A stretch of 64,000 nucleotides of DNA from Metabacillus malikii (GTDB lineage: Bacteria > Bacillota > Bacilli > Bacillales > Bacillaceae): NCBI RefSeq assembly GCF_030813355.1, contig NZ_JAUSUD010000021.1, positions 31,871-95,870 of the forward strand, read 5' to 3'. Position numbers and translations under genes: made by a program. Below the pieces are notes generated by a model that saw only the letters and a list, made by a program, of their open reading frames with translations, ran no database searches and had not been told where the DNA came from. Below, piece by piece: positions 46,434 to 56,380 of the stretch; within the stretch, counting starts at the first letter, position 1; every line of letters begins with the position of its first letter.

Positions 46434-46874
46434 TTAAAATTTTTGCACTAATATAACACCTGTTAAGATGAGAATCACTCCAATAGCACGAGGAAGGGTG
46501 ATGTGGTGTACAGTGACTTGAAGTATTCCATAATGATCAATAACGATGGAAGCAACAATTTGACCTGCAAGAACTAGGGCAATTGTAGTTGCCGCACCTA
46601 GTCTTGGGATGAGGAAAATCGTTGCAAATACATAGAAGGCACCTAGTAATCCGCCAGTCCATACCCACCATGGAGCTGAAAAAATTTGTTTGCTCATATT
46701 CCATGACTGATTAAAAAGAGTCGCTACCGAAAGAACGATAAACCCTATAAAAAAAGAGATAGCTGCTGCAAGTACTGGGTTGCCAACAACATTTTTTAGC
46801 TGAGCATTTATGCTGACTTGGAATGGCAAGACAAGCCCGGCAATAAATGCAAATAAAATCAGTAAAATCCACAT
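46434..46874 (-). CDS. DMT-superfamily transporter (YdcZ/DUF606)
   Basis: This 146-residue protein has five hydrophobic helices and the DUF606 pattern (GLVLPFQVSINAQLKNVVGNP with N and Q; WVWTGGLLGAFYV; GQIVASIVIDHYG). Members are short drug/metabolite transporters of unknown substrate that often work as pairs. It is the first gene of an operon with the LOG gene 13 bp downstream. Confidence 0.85.
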   Translation of the reverse strand: MWILLILFAFIAGLVLPFQVSINAQLKNVVGNPVLAAAISFFIGFIVLSVATLFNQSWNMSKQIFSAPWWVWTGGLLGAFYVFATIFLIPRLGAATTIALVLAGQIVASIVIDHYGILQVTVHHITLPRAIGVILILTGVILVQKF

Positions 46875-46990
46875 ATGTATCCTTCTTTCTATATCATATA
46901 ACTAGTTTATTTTGTTTTTCATAAAATGAAAACTAGATTATAGAAAAAAATAAAAATGAGGAATTGCTATTAAGCAATTCCTCCGTGTTC

Positions 46991-47980
46991 TTACCATAAG
47001 TGATTTAAAAGTTCACCTTTAAAAAGGTTCGTATCGATATTGCATGTCTCGGCATCAATTCCGTATTGCCACCCGTATAACATCGAGCCTTCAGGACCTT
47101 CAGGTGAATACTTCGGAGCATTACTTTCTGAAGTGATTCCGATATTAGGTGCTGCCGTCCATAAATATGTTGATTCTTTAAGTCCTTCCTTTTGTTCAGA
47201 GGCAGCATTAAAGGCAATTGTTAATTTCTCTTCTTGATCAAAAATTCCATATATACCAGGGATATATCCCGAGGATGAAATTGTTTCATACCAGCCAACG
47301 ATAAAGTTCTCGTCAACTGGATAATCTGGTTCAATATCAGCAAATATTGCACTTTTTTCTGGAGAACCTACTTCTTTTGCTAATTTAATTGCTTGTTCAG
47401 CTTCTGCTTTCCCTTTTTCATAAGTTGTGGCATCTGTGAATTGGTTAGATATTAGTAAAACCTTAATGCCATTTTTATTTAATAATTGCCACTCTTCCTT
47501 TGTAATTCCTTTCGAAACACCTTCTTTGTCACCAAGATAACGGCCCCAGACCTTAGGGTTACCAAAGTTATCATTTACACACGCAAGCAATGTATCATCT
47601 GTATAGCTTGCTGAGTCAACACCCCAAACAAAATCGGGAACTTCGGGTTTAGTTTCTTCTTTCGTTGCATCGTTATTTTTATCTCGGTTGTCTTTATTAT
47701 TAGCAGTTGCATTATTTTGCTCATCGTTATTTGCTTCATTATCCTTGTTCTTTTCTTCTGTAGGTTGACTAGCAGTCTCAACTGATTCATCTTGTTCTTC
47801 CGGCATTTTATGTTCATCGTTTTCTTCGCTTGTTTTTTCAGTTATTACTGGACGAGCATTATCTATATGTGGTGTTTCATTACGGTCTTTGTGAATGATA
47901 TAAAAGCATAAAAGTAAAGGGAGAATTAGAAATAGTGAAAATCCAATAATTTTCCATAGGTGCCTGTACCATTCTGTCAA
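46991..47980 (-). CDS. Membrane-anchored glycoside-hydrolase-like protein (DUF1906)
   Basis: This 329-residue protein has an N-terminal membrane helix (about 10-30), a low-complexity linker rich in E, N, D and K (about 45-115), and a C-terminal DUF1906-type TIM-barrel-like domain (FVWGVDSASYTDD, VWGRYLGD, FADIEPDYPV, GWYETISSSGYIPGIYG). Such domains are related to GH25-like cell-wall enzymes; E in ADIEPD could be catalytic. It would face the cell wall. Function is inferred from the family only. Confidence 0.75.
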   Translation of the reverse strand: MTEWYRHLWKIIGFSLFLILPLLLCFYIIHKDRNETPHIDNARPVITEKTSEENDEHKMPEEQDESVETASQPTEEKNKDNEANNDEQNNATANNKDNRDKNNDATKEETKPEVPDFVWGVDSASYTDDTLLACVNDNFGNPKVWGRYLGDKEGVSKGITKEEWQLLNKNGIKVLLISNQFTDATTYEKGKAEAEQAIKLAKEVGSPEKSAIFADIEPDYPVDENFIVGWYETISSSGYIPGIYGIFDQEEKLTIAFNAASEQKEGLKESTYLWTAAPNIGITSESNAPKYSPEGPEGSMLYGWQYGIDAETCNIDTNLFKGELLNHLW

Positions 47981-48132
47981 CAGAATCCCTCCTATCTTTT
48001 ACTTCATGCTATTCAGAAGCAAGATAAAAGGTTCTAAATATATTATTTTAAGAAAATATTGTATTTTTCTGGAAAAAATGAAACAATTCAGCTGTTAATA
48101 CGTCATAAAAGTAAGGGGGGGGATTGGATTTT

Positions 48133-48687
48133 ATGGGCAAGTATATAATAAGATTCATAATTTTTTTACTAGTATTGGGGTATATTACCGGACAAGCTGC
48201 GGCTGAAGAAAATGCAGACGTACCATCACAGTCGTATTCTGACCAAGGAGAGGTAAGAATGCAAGCAATGAGAGCAGCGACGAATCATTATGTCCGAGCA
48301 TTTAGTTGCAACGGAAAAAGTGCTTGGACTAGTAATATGGTATCAGAAACCTTGGGATATAACTGGATTATGAATCAAGGCTGGAAGGGGTATATTCAGC
48401 AAGGTGCATCAGGGGGACAAACATTAGGTGTTGTACTTAATGATACTAAAATAGACTTCAGTTTTACATACACAGTGAAAAAGAATAATAGTGCAAATAA
48501 TACCTCGTATGTTAAAGGGGTCCAAGCAGTCCTTAGTTGTTTAGGATATGACCCAGGTCCTACTGATGGAATATTTGGTACGAAGACAGATGCTGCCGTT
48601 CGAGCATTTCAACGGAATAAGGGGTTAACTGTTGATGGAATTGTTGGGCAGAAAACATATCATTATTTATCATTTGCATCAAGTTAG
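48133..48687 (+). CDS. Secreted peptidoglycan-binding protein
   Basis: This protein of about 184 residues has a signal peptide (IIRFIIFLLVLGYITGQAAA), a middle region with two tryptophans and paired cysteines (FSCNGKSAW, VLSCLG), and a C-terminal PG_binding_1 domain (LGYDPGPTDGIFGTKTDAAVR in part, GLTVDGIVGQKTY). It lacks an obvious catalytic domain. ATG 48133 has GGGGGGG nine bases upstream. It is likely a cell-wall-bound protein, perhaps spore or envelope related. Confidence 0.8.
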   Translation: MGKYIIRFIIFLLVLGYITGQAAAEENADVPSQSYSDQGEVRMQAMRAATNHYVRAFSCNGKSAWTSNMVSETLGYNWIMNQGWKGYIQQGASGGQTLGVVLNDTKIDFSFTYTVKKNNSANNTSYVKGVQAVLSCLGYDPGPTDGIFGTKTDAAVRAFQRNKGLTVDGIVGQKTYHYLSFASS

Positions 48688-48695
48688 TTGAACAG

Positions 48696-48726
48696 GGCGG
48701 TGACTCAAATGAAATGAGTCGCCGCC
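48696..48726. terminator. GGCGGTGACTCA hairpin
   Basis: GGCGGTGACTCA and TGAGTCGCCGCC form a near-perfect 12-bp stem with a seven-base loop, nine bases after the preceding gene. There is no T-run, so it may act as a transcript end stabiliser or a repeat rather than a true terminator. Confidence 0.55.
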
Positions 48727-48818
48727 ACTACTCGTACATAGGTAGGTATGTCTATTTGTAAATATAGTATGTGTTTTGGAAAATGGATTCAAGGATTTAA
48801 AGTCAGTATTTCACTAAG

Positions 48819-49676
48819 TCATTGTGAAGATTCATCCACAATTGTAGCACCATCAGGAGCAATGAAATCAAATAGCTTATGTCCTTTTTCTACTTCGACA
48901 ACTTTAAATTGTTTAACATCGGAAGACTCATCTCTTTTACCGTCAACAAGCTGTATGCTTCGTAAAAATAATTTCGTTTCTTTATCGAACCAATATTCGG
49001 TTTGTATACCTTCACTCTCATTAACAAGATAAACTTCAATGGAACGGTTTAAATATTGTTTTTCTCCAATAAATTTCATGTTATTTGGGTCAAGATCATT
49101 AAAATAGGAAATGATCGGTTCAAGACTGTTTTGAGCAAGTTCGCTAATATGAAACAGATTGTCTTTCTTAGAATATGAAGCGTAATATTTGCCATCGGAT
49201 ATGATGAAATCACCATTTTCGAAAACCATGCGAACATGCTTATCTTTTGCGTATATTTCTGTTAATCCAAGGTCAGGATAATGAACCTTTGCATAAGTAA
49301 TGATTTCTTTTTCTTTATTAATCGATTCAATTGGTTGTTCATTTTCATGAAAATAGTCGATAATGACATCATTTATAGCCTTTTCAATCGCAGCCTTTAC
49401 ATGTGGAGTATTCCATACACTCAAAATAATGAGAAAAAGTGATGCGCAAGCTAGTAATGCCCGTTTGAACATTCGTTTAGTGGAAGCCTTTCTTATCGAA
49501 TTAACAGACAAATCTATATCATCTAAGATAGAGGATAGGCCCTTTTCCAATGATATATATTTATCGAAATAGTTTTGACAATCTAGGCAATGTTCTACAT
49601 GATGTAGTAATTGGTCTTGTTCCTCACTAGAAAGCTGGTCAAACATGAGGATTTTATTTTGTTCAGTACAGGTCAT
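48819..49676 (-). CDS. Zinc-finger anti-sigma factor
   Basis: This 285-residue protein has an N-terminal zinc anti-sigma motif (HHVEHCLDCQNYF, with an earlier cysteine CTEQN), one membrane helix (about 88-108; LLACASLFLIILSVW), and an extracytoplasmic domain (VRMVFENGDFIISDGKYYA; KQFKVVEV) of the DUF4367-like kind. It should hold the ECF sigma factor at the membrane until a signal leads to release. Its ATG shares the A of TAATG with the sigma stop, so the two are translationally coupled. Confidence 0.85.
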   Translation of the reverse strand: MTCTEQNKILMFDQLSSEEQDQLLHHVEHCLDCQNYFDKYISLEKGLSSILDDIDLSVNSIRKASTKRMFKRALLACASLFLIILSVWNTPHVKAAIEKAINDVIIDYFHENEQPIESINKEKEIITYAKVHYPDLGLTEIYAKDKHVRMVFENGDFIISDGKYYASYSKKDNLFHISELAQNSLEPIISYFNDLDPNNMKFIGEKQYLNRSIEVYLVNESEGIQTEYWFDKETKLFLRSIQLVDGKRDESSDVKQFKVVEVEKGHKLFDFIAPDGATIVDESSQ

Positions 49677-50194
49677 TACAACACCCCCTTTTCCATTAAA
49701 TGATCCATCATTTTTTTTCGGCCGCGAAATATCTTTGTTTTAACTTTCCCTAGTGATAATTTCTTTAACTTTGATATTTCATTATAGGAGTATCCTTGGT
49801 TTCGCAAAATTAGTATTTCTCTAGTTTCCTTATCTAACAGAGAAAATACTTCATTTATTTGGTGAATCTGTTCCTTCGATAAAAGTTGTTTTTCGGGAGT
49901 GTCGGTAGTGAATTCGTGATTATGTGTACTCTCTCCAGAATTTTGAATAATTTCTTGCTGTCTCTTTATCTTTCTAAGATGGTCATAGGCCGTATTTTTA
50001 GTAAGAATCGTTACCCAAGCTTCAATGTTTTTAGGAATCTCGTATTCGTGTTTTTGGAAATACGTATATATTTTTATACTTGCATCTTGGACAATATCAT
50101 CAACTAAAGAGGGATTTTTAATAATGTTTTTCGTTACTTTTATAATTTTTGATCGATGCTTTTCAATAATGTCTGCAATAGATTCTTTGTCCAC
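49676..50194 (-). CDS. ECF-type RNA polymerase sigma factor
   Basis: This 172-residue sigma-70-like factor has region 2 (DIVQDASIKIYTYF; WVTILTKNTAYDHLRKIKR) and region 4 (FSLLDKETREILILRNQGYSYNEIS ... LGKVKTKIFRGRKKM in parts). It has no region 1 or 3, as expected for ECF factors. It directly precedes its anti-sigma gene. A TGAAAC-N16-CGTC promoter 30 bp upstream of the coding start suggests autoregulation. The regulon and signal are unknown. Confidence 0.9.
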   Translation of the reverse strand: MDKESIADIIEKHRSKIIKVTKNIIKNPSLVDDIVQDASIKIYTYFQKHEYEIPKNIEAWVTILTKNTAYDHLRKIKRQQEIIQNSGESTHNHEFTTDTPEKQLLSKEQIHQINEVFSLLDKETREILILRNQGYSYNEISKLKKLSLGKVKTKIFRGRKKMMDHLMEKGVL

Positions 50195-50223
50195 AATAGA
50201 TTCCCTCCTGTTTCATAATCTAA

Positions 50224-50249
50224 GACGTCTGAAATCATGAGTTGTTTCA
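50224..50249 (-). promoter_or_regulatory. ECF-type autoregulatory promoter
   Basis: On the minus strand TGAAAC (50249-50244) is followed after 16 bases by CGTC (50227-50224), the typical -35 and -10 of Bacillus ECF promoters. It precedes the sigma gene. Confidence 0.8.
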
Positions 50250-50371
50250 ATTAATTTAGAAATTATCATAAGAGAGTAAGAATTGTCTCAGGTTAATCAT
50301 ACAATGATATTGTAAGTGTAGGAGAATAAAATGAAGGATTACTGTGCCTGGGTATATGAAATGAACTTATT

Positions 50372-50508
50372 TTTGGCTATTTTCGTAGACATTGTTGCTT
50401 TAGACTTAGATGGCGTTGCACTTATGCTCCAACAAACCCTTAAAAAAGGTTAGTGCAAAAAGCAACAATCTTTTAGAAAAGCCTTTAGAAAAGAGCTTAT
50501 TATTTAAA
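50372..50508 (+). repeat. Degenerate copy of TTTTCGTA(G/A)ACATTGTTGC repeat
   Basis: TTGGCTATTTTCGTAGACAT and later ACCCTTAAAAAAGGTT, AATCTTTTAGAAAAG match the two outer parts of 53429-53653. The GC-rich centre of the other copy is missing here. The rest of 50250-50681 has no gene. Confidence 0.6.
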
Positions 50509-50681
50509 CCTCAAACACCCACTTACATTTGATTTAACTCGGTAAAATTTTAAAAAAGAACCCTATATTTTTTCTATAACTAACGAACATTATGAAAAGA
50601 TATGAAAGATTATAAAAACTAACTAACAATTACTTTCTAAAGTGATAAAATAGGAATGATTATATTCGAGGAGGAAGTTTA

Positions 50682-51764
50682 ATGAAAATGAAATTAGGTC
50701 TTATTTATGGAGGGAAGTCTGCTGAGCACCAGGTCTCATTGCAAACGGCCCTTGCTGTTATAAATGCATTAGATGCTAATAAATTTGATATACATCCAAT
50801 ATATATAAATGTAGTCGGAGAATGGATTAGAGGAAGTGTCTTACAAGCTCCAATTACCGATGTCAATCTGTTGAAACTGCAAGGAAATAAAATTTCACCT
50901 TTGTCTTTAAATAATGATTTGTTTTCAATTTCTGAAGGACCTTCTGGAACGGAAAAACTTGACGTTATTTTCCCTTTGTTACACGGGCCTAATGGTGAAG
51001 ATGGCACAGTTCAAGGGCTACTAGAAGTTTTGAATATTCCATATGTAGGAAACGGTGTATTAGCTTCTGCTGCTGGAATGGATAAGGTAATTATGAAGAA
51101 CTTATTTGCCCAAGCTGGTTTGGCTCAAGCAAAATATATATCGTTTATAAAAAGTGAATTCAATGATAACCAGGATAATGCATATAAACAGGTAGAGGAA
51201 ATTATTGGGTATCCATGTTTTGTAAAACCTGCAAATTTGGGATCTAGCGTTGGAATTAGTAAGTGTAAAGATAAAGCTGAATTGGAGAAAGCATTTAAGG
51301 AAGCTTTTGAATACGACCGAAAAGTAATCATCGAGGAAGGGATTATTGGACGAGAAATTGAAGTTGCTGTTATAGGAAATGATGCGCCAATTTGTTCAGT
51401 TGTAGGTGAAATTGCACCGAAAAAAGAGTTTTATGACTATAAGGCAAAATATGAAGACGGCGATACTGACCTAATGATTCCGGGGAATGTGACAGATAAT
51501 GAGTATGAAACAATTAAAGAAATGGCGATAAAGTCATTTAAAGCAATCGACGGATCAGGTCTTGTTCGCGCAGATTTCTTTTTAACAAATGAAGGAAAAG
51601 TGTTAATAAATGAAGTCAATACAATGCCGGGCTTTACACCTTTTAGTATGTTCCCATCATTATGGAAACATAGCGGTATTGAATATCCGAATTTAATTGA
51701 ACAATTAGTAGACTTAGCCTTGGAACGTTACAAGCAAAAGCAAGAAATAAAACATACTTTTTAA
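50682..51764 (+). CDS. ddl: D-alanine--D-alanine ligase
   Basis: This 360-residue ATP-grasp enzyme joins two D-alanines for peptidoglycan synthesis. Visible are the N-terminal [27 protein letters not shown], the central [17 protein letters not shown], and the C-terminal [18 protein letters not shown] with the metal-binding E and N. GAGGAGG precedes ATG 50682. murF follows, as in the ddl-murF pair of Bacillus. Confidence 0.95.
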   Translation: MKMKLGLIYGGKSAEHQVSLQTALAVINALDANKFDIHPIYINVVGEWIRGSVLQAPITDVNLLKLQGNKISPLSLNNDLFSISEGPSGTEKLDVIFPLLHGPNGEDGTVQGLLEVLNIPYVGNGVLASAAGMDKVIMKNLFAQAGLAQAKYISFIKSEFNDNQDNAYKQVEEIIGYPCFVKPANLGSSVGISKCKDKAELEKAFKEAFEYDRKVIIEEGIIGREIEVAVIGNDAPICSVVGEIAPKKEFYDYKAKYEDGDTDLMIPGNVTDNEYETIKEMAIKSFKAIDGSGLVRADFFLTNEGKVLINEVNTMPGFTPFSMFPSLWKHSGIEYPNLIEQLVDLALERYKQKQEIKHTF

Positions 51765-51966
51765 GGGAAATACTTATATACTCAGATGAATGTAGGAACT
51801 GGATAGTTACATGTCAGTTCCTCTTTATTTGGAAAAGAGTCCGACCCTTCTAAACCGTTGAAAATACGCGTAATTTTTATATAAACTCAGCGTTTAAAAA
51901 CAAATATATGTTGTGTGGATACTATGAAAATCACTTGCAAGAAACCTCGGATAAAGGAGCGATAAA

Positions 51967-53334
51967 ATGATTAGCAGAACGTTGCGTGAAATAGAAAAGA
52001 TGGTAAATGGTTCAGGGCTTGAAGTCAAAGACAAAGACAAAGACAACCATATAATAGGTGTTTCAACAGATACTAGAACAACTGCGAACGGAAATTTATT
52101 TATTCCACTTGTTGGAGAGAATTTTGATGGTCATAAATTTGTCAGCACTGCGATAGATAAAGGGGCTAAGGCGATCATTTGGTCACGGAAGGTGCCTAAT
52201 CCACCACTGGATATTCCAGTCATATATGTTGATGACACATTAACTGCATTACAGGATTTAGCTGAAAACTATCTTGAACAAGTGAATCCAAAAGTAGTCG
52301 GAATTACAGGGAGTAATGGAAAGACTACGACAAAAGATATGGTAGCAGCTGTTCTAGAGACTACATATAAAATACATAAGACGAACGGAAACTATAATAA
52401 TCACATCGGTCTGCCATTAACGATATTAAGTATGGATGAGGAAACAGAAATTGTTATTTTAGAAATGGGGATGAGTGGTAAGGGGGAAATTGAACTCCTG
52501 TCTAACATTGCAAAGCCTGATGTTGCAGTGATTACAAATATTGGTGAGGCACATTTGCTGGATTTAGGCTCACGTGAAGCGATTGCTGAGGCAAAATTAG
52601 AGATAGTAAATGGTTTGAAGAGTGAGGGAATTTTAATTTATCATGGAGATGAGCCGCTCTTACAAGAACGGGTTCCTACTAAGACACAAAAGACAATAAC
52701 TTTCGGTAACAGTACCGAAAATGACTATTTTGCAACTTCAATTACACAAAAAGTAAAAGGTACAACATTTCAAATTGCTGAAGAAACATATTCTTTACCT
52801 GTCCTAGGTAAGCATAATATTCAAAATGCATTAGCTGCTTATGCTGTAGCAAGACATTATCACGTAAAAACTGCTGATATTAAAAAGGGCTTTCAACAAC
52901 TGAAAGTAACCGGAATGCGCTTAGAACTTCAGCAAACATCGTCAGGTATATCTATTATTAATGATGCTTACAATGCAAGTCCTAGTTCTATGCGAGCTGC
53001 AATTAATCTGTTAGAAGACTTAGATGGTTTCAATAAAAAAATCGTAGTATTAGGAGATATGCTGGAGTTAGGGAAAGACGAAAAGAATTATCACTTTGAA
53101 ATAGGAAAAGCAATAGACCCTGGCAAAATAACCTATGTTTTAACATATGGACAATTAGGGGCAGAGATTGCTGAAGGGGCAAAACAAGTAATTTCAGAGG
53201 AGTTTGTTCGCCACTTTGAGGACAAAGAAGCTTTAGTTAATACATTAAAGAGCCTAACCCATACTGGTGATGTTGTACTAGTAAAAGCCTCACGAGGAAT
53301 GAAACTTGAGGACGTCGTAAATTCGATGATGTAG
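51967..53334 (+). CDS. murF: UDP-MurNAc-tripeptide--D-Ala-D-Ala ligase
   Basis: This 455-residue Mur ligase adds D-Ala-D-Ala to complete the cytosolic pentapeptide precursor. The N-terminal domain binds UDP (GVSTDTRTTANGNLFIPL in part), the ATP motif is GITGSNGKTTTKD, the carbamylated-lysine area is EMGMSGKGEIELL, and the C-terminal NDAYNASPSSMRAA is the MurF signature. AAAGGAG precedes ATG 51967. It uses the product of ddl, about 200 bp upstream. Confidence 0.95.
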   Translation: MISRTLREIEKMVNGSGLEVKDKDKDNHIIGVSTDTRTTANGNLFIPLVGENFDGHKFVSTAIDKGAKAIIWSRKVPNPPLDIPVIYVDDTLTALQDLAENYLEQVNPKVVGITGSNGKTTTKDMVAAVLETTYKIHKTNGNYNNHIGLPLTILSMDEETEIVILEMGMSGKGEIELLSNIAKPDVAVITNIGEAHLLDLGSREAIAEAKLEIVNGLKSEGILIYHGDEPLLQERVPTKTQKTITFGNSTENDYFATSITQKVKGTTFQIAEETYSLPVLGKHNIQNALAAYAVARHYHVKTADIKKGFQQLKVTGMRLELQQTSSGISIINDAYNASPSSMRAAINLLEDLDGFNKKIVVLGDMLELGKDEKNYHFEIGKAIDPGKITYVLTYGQLGAEIAEGAKQVISEEFVRHFEDKEALVNTLKSLTHTGDVVLVKASRGMKLEDVVNSMM

Positions 53335-53428
53335 CATCGTATAAATTCAAAGTAATTTAAAAATATCTTAATGAGGGATGAAACATTCCTAAAAAGTGAA
53401 AGCTAGTAATATGGATTCCTAAAATATA

Positions 53429-53653
53429 TTGGCTGTTTTCGTAAACATTGTTGCTTTTACAGAGTTATCGTTTAGGGTTGGCCTGCGCTACAGTACTCGC
53501 TTTCGGTGGGGTGGGTGGTGGGCCTCCTCAGCGTAAATGCCTGCGGGGTCTCACCTCTCCCACGCATACCGCAGGAGTCTCACACTTACGTTACAACCAA
53601 CCCTTAAAAAAGTTCTTAAAAAAATCTTTTAGAAAAGAGACTTATTTTAAAGA
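53429..53653 (+). repeat. GC-rich dispersed Bacillus repeat
   Basis: A GC-rich centre (TTTCGGTGGGGTGGGTGGTG, then CCTGCGGGGTCTCACCTCTC, and ACCGCAGGAGTCTCACACTT) sits between AT-rich arms (TTTTCGTAAACATTGTTGC and CTTTTAGAAAAGAG). This matches a palindromic repeat common in Bacillus genomes. A shortened copy is at 50372-50508. A 76-residue open frame through it is not credible as a gene. Confidence 0.7.
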
Positions 53654-53720
53654 CAAAACCGATTATCACCATTACTAGTATTGTGTATAGCTTTTTAATA
53701 AAAGGAGGTATACATTTCTA

Positions 53721-54437
53721 ATGATTGGTTGCTTGTTTATCCACGGTTTTACAGGTGCACCTTATGAAGTAGAACCGTTGGCTAAAGATATAGAGGAGAA
53801 AATGGGATGGGTTGTGAAAGTTCCTACGTTGCCGGGACATGGTGTAACACTATCGTTAAAAGGGCATACATATAACGAGTGGGTTGCACATGCAGAGCAG
53901 GAACTTATCACACTTATGGATGAAGTAGATGAGGTTTATGTAATCGGATTTTCAATGGGCGGAATAATTGCCTCCTATTTAGCTGCCAAATACAAGGTTA
54001 AGAAGCTTGTCTTGTTAAGTGCCGCAGCTTATTACATAAATCCTAAACAGCTGTTATTAGATTGCCTTGAAGTTGTAAGAGACGCATGGAGAGGTCAATT
54101 AAAACAAAATGAGCTTTATGTTCGTTATCGAACAAAATTACGAAACACCCCAATAAAAGCAACGCGGGAATTTCAGAAGCTTGTCAAAATGGTTAGACCC
54201 ATTTTGAAGGACTTAACAGTACCAGTTCTAATCATACAAGGTGAACGTGATGGCATTGTTCCAGTAAAAAGCGCGCATTTTTTATATAAAACAATTCCAT
54301 CTCCTATGAAGGAATTAAAGCTTCTTCCATCTTCAAAACACCATATTTGCTATGGGGACGATTACGAGGAATTAAGGAAACATGTTGAGGAATTTCTATC
54401 TGATGAAAGAAGTTTGATACCTAACTCATTATCATGA
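53721..54437 (+). CDS. Carboxylesterase (alpha/beta hydrolase)
   Basis: The 238-residue hydrolase resembles Est-type carboxylesterases: FIHGFTGAPYEVEPLA at the oxyanion hole, nucleophile GFSMGG, acidic ERDGIVP and histidine SKHHICYGDD. AAAGGAGG precedes ATG 53721. It is about 30 percent-like in pattern to the esterase at 43474 (same fold and motif order) but not a recent duplicate by eye. In related bacilli an esterase often lies after murF. Confidence 0.85.
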   Translation: MIGCLFIHGFTGAPYEVEPLAKDIEEKMGWVVKVPTLPGHGVTLSLKGHTYNEWVAHAEQELITLMDEVDEVYVIGFSMGGIIASYLAAKYKVKKLVLLSAAAYYINPKQLLLDCLEVVRDAWRGQLKQNELYVRYRTKLRNTPIKATREFQKLVKMVRPILKDLTVPVLIIQGERDGIVPVKSAHFLYKTIPSPMKELKLLPSSKHHICYGDDYEELRKHVEEFLSDERSLIPNSLS

Positions 54438-54847
54438 ATTGTACTTTAAGTTGTAAAAACAGATAGGTAGTGGTATGATTACCTTTAAAGTGTTTGCGGA
54501 CTTTAAATAAGGTAACTGCTGCCCTTGTTTGAATAAAGAGGGGCTTTTTTGTGTGATAGTAAGGGAACGGAATCCAAACAAGAGGCTAATTTGTGTAAGA
54601 TTAACATCTCGGGTCTATAAGTACGATAATCGTTTGCTCTCTCCGTTAGAATCGTACAAAAGTATTAATGTGCATTTTGACATCTGACTGTTTTCATGAT
54701 GATTCATCAATGAATAATTACTTTTTTAGCTTAGAAAGCTAAGGTTGAATATAATACATCGATTCATTATGAATGCGATTTAGAAATCTATTACCTATAA
54801 GGTCTGTAAATATTTACAGTAAACGATATAGAAGGAGTATGAATACA
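54438..54847 (+). promoter_or_regulatory. Long structured leader of cshA
   Basis: About 400 bases precede cshA. ACCTTTAAAGT and ACTTTAAATAAGGT (54481-54513) form one hairpin; GCCCTT...GAGGGGC followed by TTTTTT (54521-54550) forms a terminator-like one. Later parts are AT-rich. The layout suggests attenuation or cold-dependent control; no known riboswitch is recognised. Confidence 0.4.
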
Positions 54848-56341
54848 TTGACATTAACGTTTCAAGATTTAGGTTTAAGTTCATCGCTAATGCAATCAAT
54901 AAGTAAAATGGGTTTTGAAGAGCCATCACCAATCCAGGCACAAACAATCCCATTAGGATTACAAAACAAGGACGTTATCGGACAGGCTCAAACAGGTACA
55001 GGTAAAACAGCTGCGTTCGGTATTCCGCTTATTGAAAAAATTGATGTTAAACAAGAACAAATTCAAGCAGTTGTTGTGGCTCCAACACGTGAATTGGCAA
55101 TTCAAGTATCAGAAGAGCTTTATAAAATTGGATATCACAAACGTTCACGTGTACTTCCAATTTATGGTGGTCAAGATATTAACAGACAAATTCGTTCTTT
55201 GAAGAAAAATCCACATATTATTGTTGGTACTCCAGGACGTCTAATTGACCATATTAACAGAAAAACAATCCGTTTAAATGCAGTTCATACTGTTGTTTTA
55301 GATGAAGCAGATGAAATGTTAAACATGGGATTTATTGAAGACATTGAATCAATACTTTCAAATGTACCGTCAGAGCGCCAGACGTTACTTTTCTCTGCAA
55401 CAATGCCTGATCCAATTCGTCGTATTGCTGAGCGATTCATGAAGGATCCAGAGCTTGTTAAAGTGAAAGCGAAAGAAATGACAGTGCCGAACATTACTCA
55501 ATATTACCTGGAAACACATGAGCGTAAGAAATTTGATGTCTTAACAAGATTACTCGACATCCAGTCTCCAGAGCTTGCAATTGTTTTCGGTCGTACGAAG
55601 CGTCGTGTTGACGAGCTTTCTGAAGCATTAACATTAAGAGGATATACAGCAGAAGGAATCCATGGTGATTTAACACAAGCAAAACGTATGTCAACTTTAC
55701 GTAAGTTTAAGGAAGGTGCCATTGAAGTTCTCGTTGCAACAGATGTAGCTGCTCGTGGGTTAGATATATCTGGAGTAACACATGTCTATAACTTTGATGT
55801 ACCACAGGATCCAGAAAGCTATGTGCATAGAATTGGTCGTACTGGACGTGCTGGTAAAACTGGTATGGCAATGACGTTCGTTACACCAAGAGAACTAGAC
55901 ATTGTTAAAAATATTGAGCGGACAACTAAAAGAAAAATGGATCGTATGAAGCCGCCAACTGTTGATGAAGCGATTGAAAGTCAACAACAGATGACAGTTG
56001 AAAAAATACGTTCAATTATTGATAGTGAAAACCTTGCATTCTTTAAGCGAACTGCTGAAGAGCTGCTGGAAGAATTTGATGCACAGGATGTAGTAGCTGC
56101 TGCAATTAAATTTATGACAAAAGAGCCTAACTCAGTTGAAGTAAAGTTAACTGAAGAAGCTCCACTTTATTCGAAGTCTAAAAATAAGGGACGTTCTTCA
56201 TCTTCTTCTAATAATCGTCGAAGAGGAGATTATCGAGGCAGAGACGGTCAAAAGAAACCAAATAACCGTTCATCGTCATATGGTGACCGTGACCGCGGCA
56301 AAGGTAATAATAGTAAACGTCGTTACTCAAACTCAAAATAA
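54848..56341 (+). CDS. cshA: DEAD-box RNA helicase
   Basis: This 497-residue helicase has the Q motif region ([14 protein letters not shown]), motif [21 protein letters not shown] in [15 protein letters not shown], and the C-terminal ARGLDISGV and [10 protein letters not shown]. The tail (about 430-497) is rich in S, R, G, N and K, as in CshA, which works with the RNA degradosome and in cold adaptation. I chose TTG 54848, ten bases after GGAG; ATG 54839 touches the ribosome binding site. Confidence 0.95.
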   Translation: MTLTFQDLGLSSSLMQSISKMGFEEPSPIQAQTIPLGLQNKDVIGQAQTGTGKTAAFGIPLIEKIDVKQEQIQAVVVAPTRELAIQVSEELYKIGYHKRSRVLPIYGGQDINRQIRSLKKNPHIIVGTPGRLIDHINRKTIRLNAVHTVVLDEADEMLNMGFIEDIESILSNVPSERQTLLFSATMPDPIRRIAERFMKDPELVKVKAKEMTVPNITQYYLETHERKKFDVLTRLLDIQSPELAIVFGRTKRRVDELSEALTLRGYTAEGIHGDLTQAKRMSTLRKFKEGAIEVLVATDVAARGLDISGVTHVYNFDVPQDPESYVHRIGRTGRAGKTGMAMTFVTPRELDIVKNIERTTKRKMDRMKPPTVDEAIESQQQMTVEKIRSIIDSENLAFFKRTAEELLEEFDAQDVVAAAIKFMTKEPNSVEVKLTEEAPLYSKSKNKGRSSSSSNNRRRGDYRGRDGQKKPNNRSSSYGDRDRGKGNNSKRRYSNSK

Positions 56342-56348
56342 TAATCAT

Positions 56349-56380
56349 AAAATCGATTCCGTTCAGGAATCGATTTTTTT
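56349..56380 (+). terminator. cshA terminator
   Basis: AAAATCGATTCC-GTTCA-GGAATCGATTTTTTT is a ten-bp or longer perfect stem with a T-run. Confidence 0.85.

Noticed and set aside
53448..53678. 76-residue open frame through the GC-rich repeat
   Set aside because: It reads through a known type of intergenic palindromic repeat and has no ribosome binding site or domain.
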